DNA from: Micrasema longulum | Lineage: Eukaryota; Arthropoda; Insecta; Trichoptera; Brachycentridae | Assembly: GCA_022494885.1 (NCBI GenBank) | Contig: JAGVSM010003801.1 | Span: 1 to 64,000, forward strand | Reading direction: 5' to 3' | Length of the DNA stretch: 64,000 nucleotides | Shown: one piece after another, positions 21,224 through 33,700 of the stretch | How positions within the stretch are numbered: the stretch's first letter is position 1 | Layout: every line of letters starts with the position of its first letter | Translations under genes and position numbers: made by a program | Notes under the pieces: model-generated | Databases searched by the model: none | What the model saw: the letters and a program-made list of their open reading frames with translations, nothing else | Told to the model about the DNA's origin: nothing

Positions 21224-21294
21224 ATGGTGAATTGAAGTATGTTCGGTTGCAGCAGTAGGAGCGTCAAAGGTGTTAAAGGAGACAGTTTTCACAG
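21224..21294 (+). pseudogene. THAP-type zinc-finger first exon with a premature stop
   Basis: From ATG at 21224 the translation is MVN, stop (TGA at 21233), then SMFGCSSRSVKGVKGDSFHR up to the donor GTAATT at 21295. THAP domains typically begin with a Cys two residues before such a stretch, then Cys, Asn/Ser-Arg-Ser and S/G-F-H-R. TGA sits exactly where that first zinc-binding Cys (TGT/TGC) is expected. I did not find the next exon. It is either a dead THAP gene or P-element-type remnant, or a sequencing error in a real first exon. Confidence 0.6.
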
Positions 21295-22540
21295 GTAATT
21301 GATACCGAATATTTTCCTATGATTTACATTGATTTTTGACATTTATTGTCCTGACACGTGTATAATGTTGCTTGAAAACTTTTCTTTTATCAACATATTT
21401 ACTTCAGATACTACTTTTTCTCAATTAAGGAAATAATTTGTGAATTAAAGTATGTTTACTGTTGATAATGACAGTTGATTACGGGCAATATGTCGGGGCC
21501 GCACTAGACATCCATATAAAGTTTGAATTTTTATCGAGTAGAGATCGATTCAAATTTTTCTCGAAAATAGCAATGTTAACCTTGAAATCGCATCTTAAAT
21601 GACGTGTTTAAATTTCAGGTGACATTACGTCATTACGACTCGCCGTTTCGGAGATATGACGGACAAACAAACAAACTCAACACAGGACGTTGGTTCCATG
21701 GAGTTGGGATTTATGTCTCAATATATGTAACATAAGTATATTGTGAATAAAATGAATAAATAAATAAAAAAATAAACTCACACATATATTTTCAGTTTTA
21801 AAAAACAAATATAGGCAAATTATAGAAAAATAAATTGGAATAACCCTTCAATAATAAATACACAGGTACATATTTAAAAGTATTGACAATGCAAATTAAT
21901 ATCCATTTGTCAATTCTTGACCTAAGTACGGCCCATTGTTTTGCTGCGAACTGTAGCTAACTTAATACCCAATAGTTTTAGAATGGTTTTCCTACGTTTG
22001 GGCTCCTCTATAGCTTGGCGCATTATTACTCTGAGCTGTATACGAATCATTTTAATCGGCAAGGAAGTTCGTTTTTTATTTTACATAAAATGTACCTACA
22101 ATATTTACCTAATTTCACTGGAATAAAATTTATTTCAAATATAAAAGTAAAACTTGAGTAAAAATTGTTTATAATATTTATTAATAAAGATAATTAACCT
22201 AATTTGCAATTGCAATCAGTCGACTTTATAAGAATTGTAAAATAAAAACTTAACAAACGGATAAAATTCTTATTTTAGCAAATTGGTAACTATTTTATAA
22301 TACATTTGTTTAAAGCTAAGCTTAATAATAAACAGTAATGGGTACATAGTAGTTCTATTAATTAAGTACTTCTAATCAATCTTACAGAAGTCTATTTTGT
22401 GACTTCAAAGTTTGCTGTTGGAATAACTTGATAATTTTTTTCTCAGTAATTAATAGCGAAAATACATTCATTTTACAATAGCATTTTTACGACAATAAAT
22501 ATTGAAATAAAATGATAAACGAGGAAATATCATATTTTTA
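21295..22540. other. Intergenic; possible retroelement tail
   Basis: 21640-21690 carries CGCCGTTTCGGAGATATGAC and ACAAACAAAC and runs into AATAAAT repeats, like a retroelement 3' end. A basic minus frame at about 21930-22080 is not recognised. The rest is AT-rich. Confidence 0.35.
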
Positions 22541-22544
22541 TCTA

Positions 22545-23075
22545 TAAAATACTGTCGAGATTTTTTTTATCTCCTTATTAGTAGCATAAAAAATATTTAA
22601 TAATTTATAATTTTGAAATCCCGCGAAAACTGTCTATTGCATTGGCCACGCCACTTATACGTCACGATTCGTATAAAATTTAAATTTTGTTTGTGACCGT
22701 TTAAATTTAAATAGAATATCGTCACAATTTTCCGTCACCAAAATCCGGTTGTGGTCCCGCGGCTAGTGTCTCGGACTCACGGCTCAAAGGTCCGTTGTTC
22801 GAATCCCACTCTACCCCAACTTGAATCCCATTTTCTAATAGTGAGTTATATACAACTCGTTGAAAATGGCCCTCAAAATTAAATATTTGGGTAAATGATA
22901 TATAAATATGTTATACATACATAGATATATGTACAACATATTTATTTTTTAAATTTATGTTTAAAAACATTTCTTTACAATATCCATATTAATTTTGAAC
23001 ATACATTTAATTTTTCCAAATCCAATTCACATATTTTTATCGCTTTCGTAGTATGCGATATTTCCATATTTTATC
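22545..23075 (+). repeat. Family E repeat, copy 1, split by a SINE B
   Basis: The left part has GTAGCATAAAAAATATTTAA, CATTGGCCACGCC and CGTCACGATTCG. The right part has ATCCATATTAATTTTGA and TTCGTAGTATGCGATATTTCC. Copies lie at 33500, 42135 and 53540. The SINE at 22748-22910 sits between the two parts. Confidence 0.7.
22748..22910 (+). repeat. tRNA-derived SINE, family B, copy 1
   Basis: Head GGTTGTGGTCCCGCGGCTAG, B box GTTCGAATCCC, then ACTCTACCCCAACTTG and an end with AACTCGTTGAAAATGGC and ATATTTGGGTAAAT. About 165-180 bp when complete. Confidence 0.85.
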
Positions 23076-23740
23076 GCAAAATCACAAACCTCGAAACATC
23101 GTTTTGAAATATTCATCTATTTTATTTGTACTAAACCAACTATATAAAGTGGCATATTTGGATAAATGTTTATAAATATTATTCTCTTCATCAAGACATT
23201 TTTTATTTTAACATGAAAATCCCACTATTACACCTTCATTATAGTAGTTGCACAAATGGTGAAGGTGTACAGTGAGGTTTGGATGTTAGTGTCATTCATG
23301 TCCGGGCGAAGAGAAGGATACGTCTATATGGTATTCGCAATATGTTATATTTTCCTATTGGAAAAATCAGCATTCATTTCTTAACAACTATAGCTTTTGT
23401 CAAAAATAAAAGTAGGTATATATCGTAGGTAATTACTAAAACTAGATAACTTCAAAATCAACATTTGTAGTTACTCACTAAAAGGACATTTCTTTATCTC
23501 CCTCCTTAAATGATACAAATAAGCAAGTCCTGATTCATTAAGATCATATTATGATGATTTGAATTCATGATTTGTCTCTTAAATATTTTTGTCCGTTTAA
23601 TAATTACTTTAGGCTTTTTTATGCTTAATTTGCAATAGATTTAATAACGAGATCAATCCTCGAGTCCAATATTTATTTTATTTATTATTTTTAATTTATT
23701 TTTGTGTAATATATATAATTTATTTATTTTAAAGAAACAA
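23076..23740. other. Intergenic, no feature recognised
   Basis: 23298-23340 (GTCCGGGCGAAGAGAAGGATACGT) looks like an eroded relative of the ribozyme-like stretch at 31440. Otherwise AT-rich. Confidence 0.35.
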
Positions 23741-23749
23741 ACAGTCGAC

Positions 23750-23990
23750 AATGATGTAATAACATTTTTTTTAACTACGGTTTAAAGACAGACCAGCGAA
23801 GTGTCTAAATAAAAATCATAAATATTATTAAATTGTGTATGTTTATGTGTATTTATATGAGAGTAAAGGTAGATGTGTGTTTATGCGTATTAGTGTGGGA
23901 GTAAGTGTTCAGGTGTGTGTAAGTGTGAGCATCATTAAATAGTAAGTGGGATCGTATTGCAGCCAGAAATAATAAGTCTTGATTTCTATA
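23750..23990 (+). repeat. Dispersed repeat, copy 2 (uninterrupted)
   Basis: Continuous version of the repeat split at 6481-7075: ACAGACCAGCGAAG, TATGTTTATGTGTATTTATA and TAGTAAGTGGGATCG. Confidence 0.65.
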
Positions 23991-24567
23991 TTATGTTTCA
24001 TCAGGTTGGTGAAATCATCATGTGCATTTTTAGGTTAATTTCAAATGTATCTTCAGTCTGTTTCTTTTAAGGAGTAAGGTAAGTCATTGTACAGTATTTT
24101 TACTGTCCTACGTTTGTCTTGTTTGTCTTTGGTTTTTCAACGTGGTAGTGTTGTTGTTTACTACAGCATTTTTGGTTAGTATTTTGTCATCGTCTTGTAT
24201 GTTTCCCAGTGCAATTTTGTGGACAATTTTTATCAGGACTTAATTTTATTTACTTTAATTTCTTCTTTGAATAGGTAGGAACAGTGCGTTCGAATGCTAA
24301 ATACGCACATTCGAATGCTTTGTATGAAAACTTTGTGCGACGCACATATAAGCAAAGTTTATTAAAAAAATGTATGGACGTATGTTATTTTGAAAATTAC
24401 AGTCTAACAAAAGTACTTTTTTTTTACTAAAAATATTACGATTTTTGGGAAAATAAATTAGAGTTGCCTATCAATACGTACTTTCTCAGCATCGTATTGT
24501 GATTAAGTACCTGGATATTTTGCCTTCCAAAGATTTAAATTCCAATTCGACTTATTCAGGAGATCTT

Positions 24568-24732
24568 TCAATTACTTTCAATGACTTTTACTATCCAAGG
24601 AATATAGTGAGGAACATAAGTGTAGACGTCAGGAACTCCAGGCTTCGCGCAACCTGAACCGAAGGATGTAATTCCTTTGAGGATCCAGCGATTATCATTC
24701 CCGAAACACTGAAGAGGACCTCCGGAATCACC
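24568..24732 (-). CDS. Protease exon 6 (GDSGGP, stop)
   Basis: Acceptor TTTCCAG, phase 0, 54 residues then TGA. It starts with GDSGGPLQC, the nucleophile Ser, and contains [10 protein letters not shown] and GVPDVYTYV, where Asp (codon 24630-24628) occupies position 226 by residue count from Cys220. It ends [10 protein letters not shown]. Confidence 0.95.
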   Translation of the reverse strand, partial: GDSGGPLQCFGNDNRWILKGITSFGSGCAKPGVPDVYTYVPHYIPWIVKVIESN

Positions 24733-27700
24733 CTGGAAACAAAAAAGATAAGCATTAACTGATTTATCATAAATCAGTACAAATGCATGGCTTGAATTTT
24801 ACTAACCGTATACACTATTATCAGTGAAATTTCAAAGGTACGTAATATTTTTAAATGGAAGTGATAGAAGCGATCCTTACAATAGAGATGGAGAATATTT
24901 GAGAGAAGAGATTGTGGAAATCCATCTAATCTGGACCTGTTATTGCTATTAATATCATGTAGGTACCGTTAACTCGGTATATGTGAAATCACACGATAAT
25001 TCATTCTTGATACTATCTAAGAAATTTAACATCTTATTTTCCGAATATTCAAAGTGAAAGAATTGATTGACTGAATTATTATAAATCTTTTAATGGTATT
25101 TTATACTAATTTTGGTTAAACACCAGAGCCGTATAGCTATTGCAGAAGAACATTGGTGATTCCATAAGCAATCTTACCACACAGGTTCCTGTACTTCCGT
25201 CCGTATTACCAGCGCACATGTGTCCAGCATTCAGTGGAAGGTTCTTGGGGTATTTTCCGAGACATGATTCTATCGGTAAAGGAGGTACAGAAGCTTCGAG
25301 AAGCGTGTCAGTCAAAGATCCATTTGTCTGAGATCTTCCCCAACCAGTGACATAACACTCAGAATCTTCCAATTGGTTATAGTCACTTGCGTCCTCGAGT
25401 GAATCGTAGGAATATAAAGAGTCACTTGCAAAGTGAAGCTTCTTTGAATCTTTTTCACTTCGTCGACCATCTTTTTGGTCATTTTTTATATCAGTTTCTC
25501 TAGCATTTCTTGGCGTTCTATGATTATCTCTAATCTCCGTATGATGTCGTCTAATGGGATGATTCATCTCGTCATCATTAGCTGCTACCCTTATATTATA
25601 TCTCATATTCTTCTTTTTATTTCCTAACATGTTCCCTAGAATAGATCTTGTAAAATTTCCCAATTTTTGAAGATACATTGCTAAAAATTCAGTATCTTTT
25701 GTCTGTGGATTGGGTCTGGCTTTTGTTTGCTGTTTTGGTTTTGGTGTACCGTAATATTGCGACGTTTTTAATGGTGTCCCGAAATCTTGTTTTTTAGACT
25801 CTGGAAGACAAATTATTTTGATCTTGCTTCCATAGCTTATATCAGCAGCTTTGGAGAGCTTCATCAGGGCTGAAATCAAAATATATTAATATTTTAGAAA
25901 ATTTTGTTCATATCATTATAACTTATCAAAAATAGACAGATTTAAGATGTTTTATAATAAAAACTATTCAAAAATATTTCTTAAAACCCCCCTTATTAGT
26001 GTAAGATGGGTCATTCTTTTATGCTTCAATTTTGAATATTATTTTTTTAATTATTTTTTTATGTGTTTTTTTTTCTTATATTATGTTTTATTACTATTTT
26101 GGATGTATTCACTATGTATGATATTATGTATTGCCACAAAAATGTTTTCTTTTTATGTACGGTCCAAATGAGTTTTTTTTAATAACTCCTGAGAGTATAA
26201 TATCTACCATATATATTATATATTTTATTTAAATAATGAAATAATTTATTTTTTTAAAGGCAATCATAGACATCGCGCGTATTATTATTTTACTGTCTCC
26301 TTTATTTATTTATTTAATTAAATCCTATTTATGTATTTATATTTATTATATTTATTCATACACACTATAAAAATAAAAAGTTCATAAAATTAGATATATG
26401 ACAATACAAATATCACAGTTAAAAAAGCAAGAGATCTTGCATAGAAAAACTTCATCAGAGAAAAATATAAATGTCCAAAGTTAAATCATTCAACGTAGAG
26501 GTAGCCCTTTCAACAGTCATTTGCAGATCGGTACTGTATATTAGAATTTGGATCAGTCTACGTTAACGCAGTCTAAGGTCCGGAAATATCCGGAATATAA
26601 AAACTAATTATCCGCATACTTTAGGGTTGTCGACAATACCGCGCAACCATCGAAAGAAATGCGTAGTTAGATAAGCATCCCTTCTAGTCTTTTAACTGTT
26701 TAGTGAGATAGATCTATGGAAAGAAATGCGTAGTTAGATAAGCATCCCTTTTGGTCTTTAAACTGTTCAGTGGGATAGATCCATTAAAAGAAATGCGTAG
26801 TTAGATAAGCATCCCTTCTAGTCTTTTAACTATTTAGTGAGATAGATCTATGGAAAGAAATGCGGAGTTAGATAAACATCTCTTCTGGTCTTTTAACTGT
26901 TTGATGGAATAAATCCATGGATAATATCCACGCTCCCTGGTGTAGAGAAATCAAAGAAATTTCTTCTGAACTCTCTCCACCATAAGAGAGCACTTCAACT
27001 CACACGGTCCAGAAATCATCAAACCACATTCAAGTCTACGACGCAGGTCAAATCCTAATATCTTTAATGAACTACTATAAACCATTCATACTAAAAATTG
27101 ATTAAATGCACTAATACATTGGCAAAATTTTTAATATATTCATACATCAAATCTTGATTATCTCACAGCTTGATACGCTACAAATGCGATGCCAGTACGT
27201 GCTGGATATGTATATTAAGCTGCTGGGCTGCAAACAGCGTCTGCTCTCTTTGTTAAGCTTTTGCATTATTTAGTACGAATAAAGTTTGATGATAAAAGGA
27301 TCCCAGATATCAAATAGATATGCCTTTTGATATTCAAAGATAAAAAAAATATGGTGTACAGCAAGGAGCGAACCTTGGACCTCAACTTCAGAGTCCGCGA
27401 ACCCACATGACACCACGAACAGTCTCTTTCTTATACTGAAACCAAAAGTGTAGTGACTTGCCTATATCATGCTGATAATGGTGGAAGCGGCCATGCAGAA
27501 TGATCTTGTCCACACTGACGTAAGAGCCAGACTGCTCGGAGCGATCCCACTCGCCCAGTACTGCGGTCCATAGGGCGGGGACCGGGAGGTTGAACAGTTC
27601 ACTGGTGGGCACAAATATACAAATACAGCAGAACAATGCATAAACTAATATTGAAATAATCAAACAGCGATCAGTAGTACCTTCCGAAAATAACTGTTTT

Positions 27701-30700
27701 TTTTTCAAAATGTAGTTTTTTAAAAACTAAAATTTAAAACAAACCAAGTTTTTGTATCATCGTCATCATTCTCTTTTCTGAACCTGATGGTGCATAGGGC
27801 GCTGCATTGCTCAGCCAAATGCAGCGTATTTCGATCATCTGTTACATAAAGGTAATGTGATCACGATGAATCTAGGTATCAGGAGCCATTCCAAAAACAG
27901 AGAAATATTGAATTTTACTGCCTGAAATCGAACCCAGGACATTAAGAATTAAAATTAGAGCAAAAAAAATAATTGCAGTATCATTCAATCAACAGGTTTA
28001 CACTTTTGATTTAAAAATTTCACAAGCGTCAATCTTGAAAATTTTGTAATTAAACGAATTTTTCCATTTAGATGCTTTTTTAAGAAACGATTCTGTAATT
28101 ATAGCAAAAACAATAATATGATTACTAAAGTTTTCTTAAATCAAACATGTTTAAGATATTTTATGTTTTTACATTTATTCAGACATCTAGTACAAAATAA
28201 ATATGCTTTTGCGGGTTTTTAGCTAAAAAAAAGTTATGATTGAAAAAAAATATAAATATTTTTTTTCTTCCAGCTGTTTTTAGTTAGCATAGAAAACTTG
28301 TACGAGTACTTGTACATTTATATGTTAACTTAAAAACACTTCTGTAACATTCAACACAATAAGAAAAGAAATTATGCATATGGTGTGGAATAGTTCAATA
28401 AGATCGTATTAATCATTTCTTAAAAAAACTTTTCTTTTTTGTTTCAATCAATGACATGTAATTAAATACTCGTTACGGGCGTTAAATATTAGATGGAGCT
28501 TCAGTTCAGGGTTATTTCCTTCTTCGCCTTCATTCTATAATAAACCGTCATAAGACAAGCCGATTTCGCGGTTTAGTGGGCTTCATTATTTTCCCTTTTA
28601 TATTATGTGTTCATGTTTACCTTCTTAAATAAAAATAAATACAAGGCGCAGAAAGCGGCTATCATGCGTAATGAGAAGATGCTTTAATTACATCTTAAAT
28701 ATGAAAAACATATGATACAATTCATTTTATTTGTAAGTAAAATCGAAATAATTGAATAATTTTGAAATTCATGTTTAACATATGTAAATAAAAATTTTAA
28801 TCGGGTTGTGGTCCCGTGGCTAGTGTTGCGGACTCTCTACCCCAACTTCATTTCCATTTTCTATTAGTGAGTTTACAACTCGTTGAAAATGGCCACCAAA
28901 TTTGAAATATTTGGGTAAATTATAAGAACGCTAATATTTTTTTTACTATTCTTTGTTTTAATACTGAAAACTAGTTTCGTAGCTATGGTAACAAGATACA
29001 CAGAAATATTAATATCTCTCTCGCACACGAATGTTTGCATTTCGTTTTGTTGAGATCAACGTAATTGGCTAAATTTTTTATTCAGCTTGTGAGGAAATAA
29101 CACCATCACTCCCCTTTTTGTACCTACTTGACAACATTGACGAATTTTGTACCTTGACAGCGTCAAGATCTTTTTAAAAAAATACATGGCGTTGAGATGA
29201 TCAGTCTAATCCTCCAGGTACCAGTCCAAAAACACATTTTCAAATAAATATTTCTTGTCAACTATGTCGGGAATCAAACCCGAAACCTCTTGCATGGCAC
29301 GCAAATGCCCTGCCCATTAATCAACGAGGCGGACAATTACTGTTCTATTTTCAAACTAAAATAATTTTTAAAACAATTTCTATTGAGTTCGATTTTTCAG
29401 CTGTTTTAAAGTTAATAGGCATGTTGATTTTATAACCATAGTTAGGTTTTTTTATTAAGTCCGGTGTTTTCTCTACAGTTTATCTTAATGATAAATTTTT
29501 ACCTCAATATGTATGATAGTAGTTTGGAGTTTGGTAAAAGAATTTTATTGCTTTTTGACTAACAGTATACATATTACTTTGTATCAATGATTTTTTCTTT
29601 TTAAACAGTTTAAATTTGGTATTTTTTTTATTTCTTTTCTTTTGTATTTACTATTTATATGACTTTTTGAACAAAGAGAAGGTATTCTGTAATTAAAATA
29701 TTGATGTAATAGACGAAAACTAGATTCAGACGCCAAAAGTTAGTCAAAGACAAGTGTCATTCAACGAAATTTATGTTTCCTAGTTAGACATCAGTAGTTG
29801 AAACATTTCTTTTGAAAGCATTATTCTTACTTATTGACGCAATGCGCTGCAGTTAGTAGCCATAAAGGGTGTATGAGAACCCCACCACACCAGTGGCCGA
29901 TAAACCCGTACTTCGGGTGGAGGAGTTGCAGAGAAATCTGAAAAAAGAAAAGAAAAGGAAATCGAAAGCTGAGTGCAAACATTACGCTTATCATCTCATC
30001 AAAATATGGTGAGAATTTTGGCACAATTGAACTAACGGATACCATTATAGTCCAAAAGACAATTTCGCACTGAAATTTTGTGATATTTAACACATTGTAT
30101 GTTAAAAATATCAGAATGAATGGTTGTTTGAATGATATTTTCTCACAAATTAACAGCAACAAAAATTTATTTGCTTTGAAGGATCTGTGAAATTAGCATG
30201 ATTAAACATGAGTATGCCTCACGCAGGTCAGAAAAAAGAGTGATTATATTCGGAACGGGATCCGAATTGTCAGTAGGGTCGCAGTGAGTCACATCTTTCT
30301 AGAAGGTGAGATTCCATGAAATGCTGCGATCGCCCAGTTGCATTCCCCCGGCAGCACTACTGACTAGTCCAACTCGTTAGCGTTCACGTCGCAAACTCTG
30401 GGCAGTGGGATCACACTCATAACGGTGTGATCACCGCGGGTAAATGGTGAGTTTCTGGCGCCTCAAAACCAAAACCAACCAGCTAAGGAAAGGCAACCCT
30501 GACAAAAAAAATCCACCAGAGGAGGCAACGGGAAACCATTCTAATCATCTTTTCCTGGGAATCACTATGGCGAGTACATCCAATAAGCAGTTGTCCTGGG
30601 GACCTGAGGCAAGGCACCGCAAGAAGAAGATGATACTCGTAGTATATTTGTGGTAGAATGTACTTGTTTTTTTTAATAAAATTTATTCATTCATAGGTAA

Positions 30701-33700
30701 ATTACTATGTCAATCAATAAATATAAGTTTCAATAAAGAAACAAAATGGCACAAAAAACGTCCTTTCGAAATTTGTTTGCTGTAGGATTAGGCCCAGTAT
30801 ACACAGGGTTTTGAAAGCCGCAATAATTATAGAGCCTAAAGTTACAATCGGTTCCTTTATAGACAAACGCTTGTTCTAAGTTCTAAGAAACCAATTTGTT
30901 GTGACAAAATACCTTTTAGTTAATCATCAAACATGTTCGGCAAAAATAAAAGTAAATTTTATTTTAAAAATTCTGTTGCACGAACATTTGCACTTTCTAT
31001 AAGATTATTCCGAAAAAAAAAAATAGCGGATCTAATTGTTTTCCCTGGGGAACGCCACTGAAAGAAGAATTTTATTGAGAAAATAAAATAAAAATGCATG
31101 ACAAAATATTTTATTTAATCTGACCAATTCCTAAAAGTCGTTGGTGACTTGAGCTGGAAACATAGGAATCAAGTTGAGGTAGAAGTGGATTTGAACCTCG
31201 GACCTTTAATCCGTGAATCTACAACGCTATTATGGGACCACAACCTGCTTCATTCCTTTGGTTGTTTTCGTCAACTACAAAAAAAACTGAAGCTCTAACC
31301 ATACATTACTATGTTCCATTTCCAAACTACAAAACCCCGCTGAACCACGAGACCGGCTTACCAACATGTTTTTTTAATTTTTTTGCACAATGGGAGATAG
31401 TATTGTACAATGAGCTATATTGATTTGGTTTAATTAATGTCCTGACGAAGAGACGGGTACGTCTCCAAACCAGTAGACATAAAAAAGTCGGTAAGTGGTT
31501 ACATGCAAATATTTAATAAAACATAATATGTAACATTTTTTCAAATGTTGCGTCAGTTTTAGGAATTGGAAACAGTTTAACTAAACTTCGGTTATTTCTA
31601 AGAAATTTTGGGAAAAAATTTTCATGTGTTCGTCATTTTTTTATTTTATTTATTTTCTCTTATTCAGGAAACATACAGTACGGTTGCATAGTTTTATATT
31701 TTACACAGTTAGACTTAACTCTAATGGGCCAGTGAAGTTTTCATATTATATAATAATTAAATGTAAGGTTATCAATGAAAGCACAAAAAAGAGAAGGAAA
31801 AAACATAAATAGAAGTTGTTTAAAAATTAAAGTAAAAAAAAGTTATTTTAAAGTTTGTAGTTAGTATTTACAAATGGAAATAAAATTAAAAATGAAGAAT
31901 TTTTTTTTGTAAAAGTAATTAAAAGTTAAGAACTAAAATAAAGAATGAAAAACATGCTCATATGTAAAAAAAAAATACGTCTTTAAAAAAGAAAAACATA
32001 TATATATACACATACATATTTAATGGGATTCAAAGAAACGATGAGAAGAATCTTTAAATAAAATATAAGACAGTAAATTTAAGTCAATTTAAAGAACATC
32101 TTCAAAATTAATGACACATTATAGTTAGAGCAGCAATATATTGATTTTTATCATATAGAGATTCCACAGTTACTATATTATTAGCAAACTCACTTGCCAC
32201 GGCCAAGCTCCACGTTTTGATTCTCTTCCCCTGATTATCCTTACACTCTCAGCATCACGAAATGTATCTCTCGGAGTTCTGTAATGGCGCCGGTTTGGTA
32301 TCCCGCATTCTGAAACATTCAAGAATACCACTAGACCATCAAAATGCTTGAACGACAATAAATGCAGCACCTGGGCAGATCAAATTCTTCATAAGGAAGA
32401 ACAATCAGTTAATTTTCAAAATATGAGAAGATTTACAGTTTGGATTTGTTCAACGACTCCGCTCCACGCCACCACCAACAAAAGTCGAGTCTCATTAAAA
32501 TTATATTTATTTATTTATTTATTCATATTTTTCGCGTACAAACTATAATTAATAATAAAAATAATGTGACCTCACTGGGGTTTCCCGTGCCGAGGACACT
32601 TAACAATTTAGTTTTTATAAATTACATTTCAGAATAAACAAAGAAGACTAACTTAAAAAACAAAGATAGTCAACAAATATTCAGACAGTTTTAAAAACAA
32701 GGTATTTATGTACATCTATATTATTTATATTTATATTATTTATTTATTTCACATAAAACTTTATGTTTTTTCTTTTCCATATGATTACCTCACTCACCTC
32801 ACCTCACCCGCGTCGAGGCATTCATATACATTATTTTAATAAATATAATATAATAGATAACACTGTATTGATGTAAACATAAAACATAAATAGCAGACAT
32901 GCAAAAATAATTTTAAGTTCAAATAGACTACTGTTTTGATGGAATGACCATTTCAAGGCAGTTTTCGGGACCCAAATCCAGAAGCCATTTTTTAACAAAT
33001 AATTTTTATTTCTGTTTATTTGTGTTCAGTTTTAAATCAAGAGGTAGATTGTTGTAAATATATTTTATTTACACTTTTTTATCTAAAATCTAAATTAGAT
33101 CTGCTCACATATCACTTAACATACACACCACACCACACTGTTTCATAAAAAAATAACAACACTAACACACACAGTATTTTTATTTTTTTTATTGAAAAAA
33201 AGAAATATTTGCGTCCTTATGATTTACCCAAATATTTCAATTTGGGGGGCAATTTTCAACGAGTTTTAAATAACTCACTATTAGAATATGAGAACCAAGT
33301 TGTGGTAGAGTGGAGTACAAACCTTGGACCTCTGATCTATGAGTCCGCGATACTATCCATGAGACCACAACCCGGTTCCATATAATCTGTACCTTTTCTA
33401 AATACAAAGTCCTTATTATAAATTAGTATTATACATTGTTTTTTGTATCTAAGTACCTCATAGGGAAATATATATATTTTTAACAATTTTAAATTTATAA
33501 AGGTCCATGAAATACTGTCGAGTAAAAAAAAATATTTATTACTTATTAGTGGCATAAAAAATATTTTTATAATTATAATTTTGAATTCCGGGAAAACGGT
33601 CCATCGCATTGGCCGGGTCTAATGCGTCACGATTCGGGTAAATTTTGAACTTTGTTTATGACTATTTAAATTTAAATAGAACATTGTCACGATTCTTGAC

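Noticed and set aside
21930..22080. Basic minus-strand frame of about 60 codons
   Set aside because: No recognised domain, start context or splice partner; left unassigned.
25106..25879. Protease exon 5 read as a stand-alone protein from its internal ATG
   Set aside because: The first residues (MIS) are intron and the splice acceptor TTTCAG precedes CCCTGATG; joined to exon 4 it restores DIALM.
26653..26920. Regular 67-bp repeats considered as a CRISPR array
   Set aside because: The units are nearly identical throughout, with no unique spacers, in an insect-type genome; it is a plain tandem repeat.
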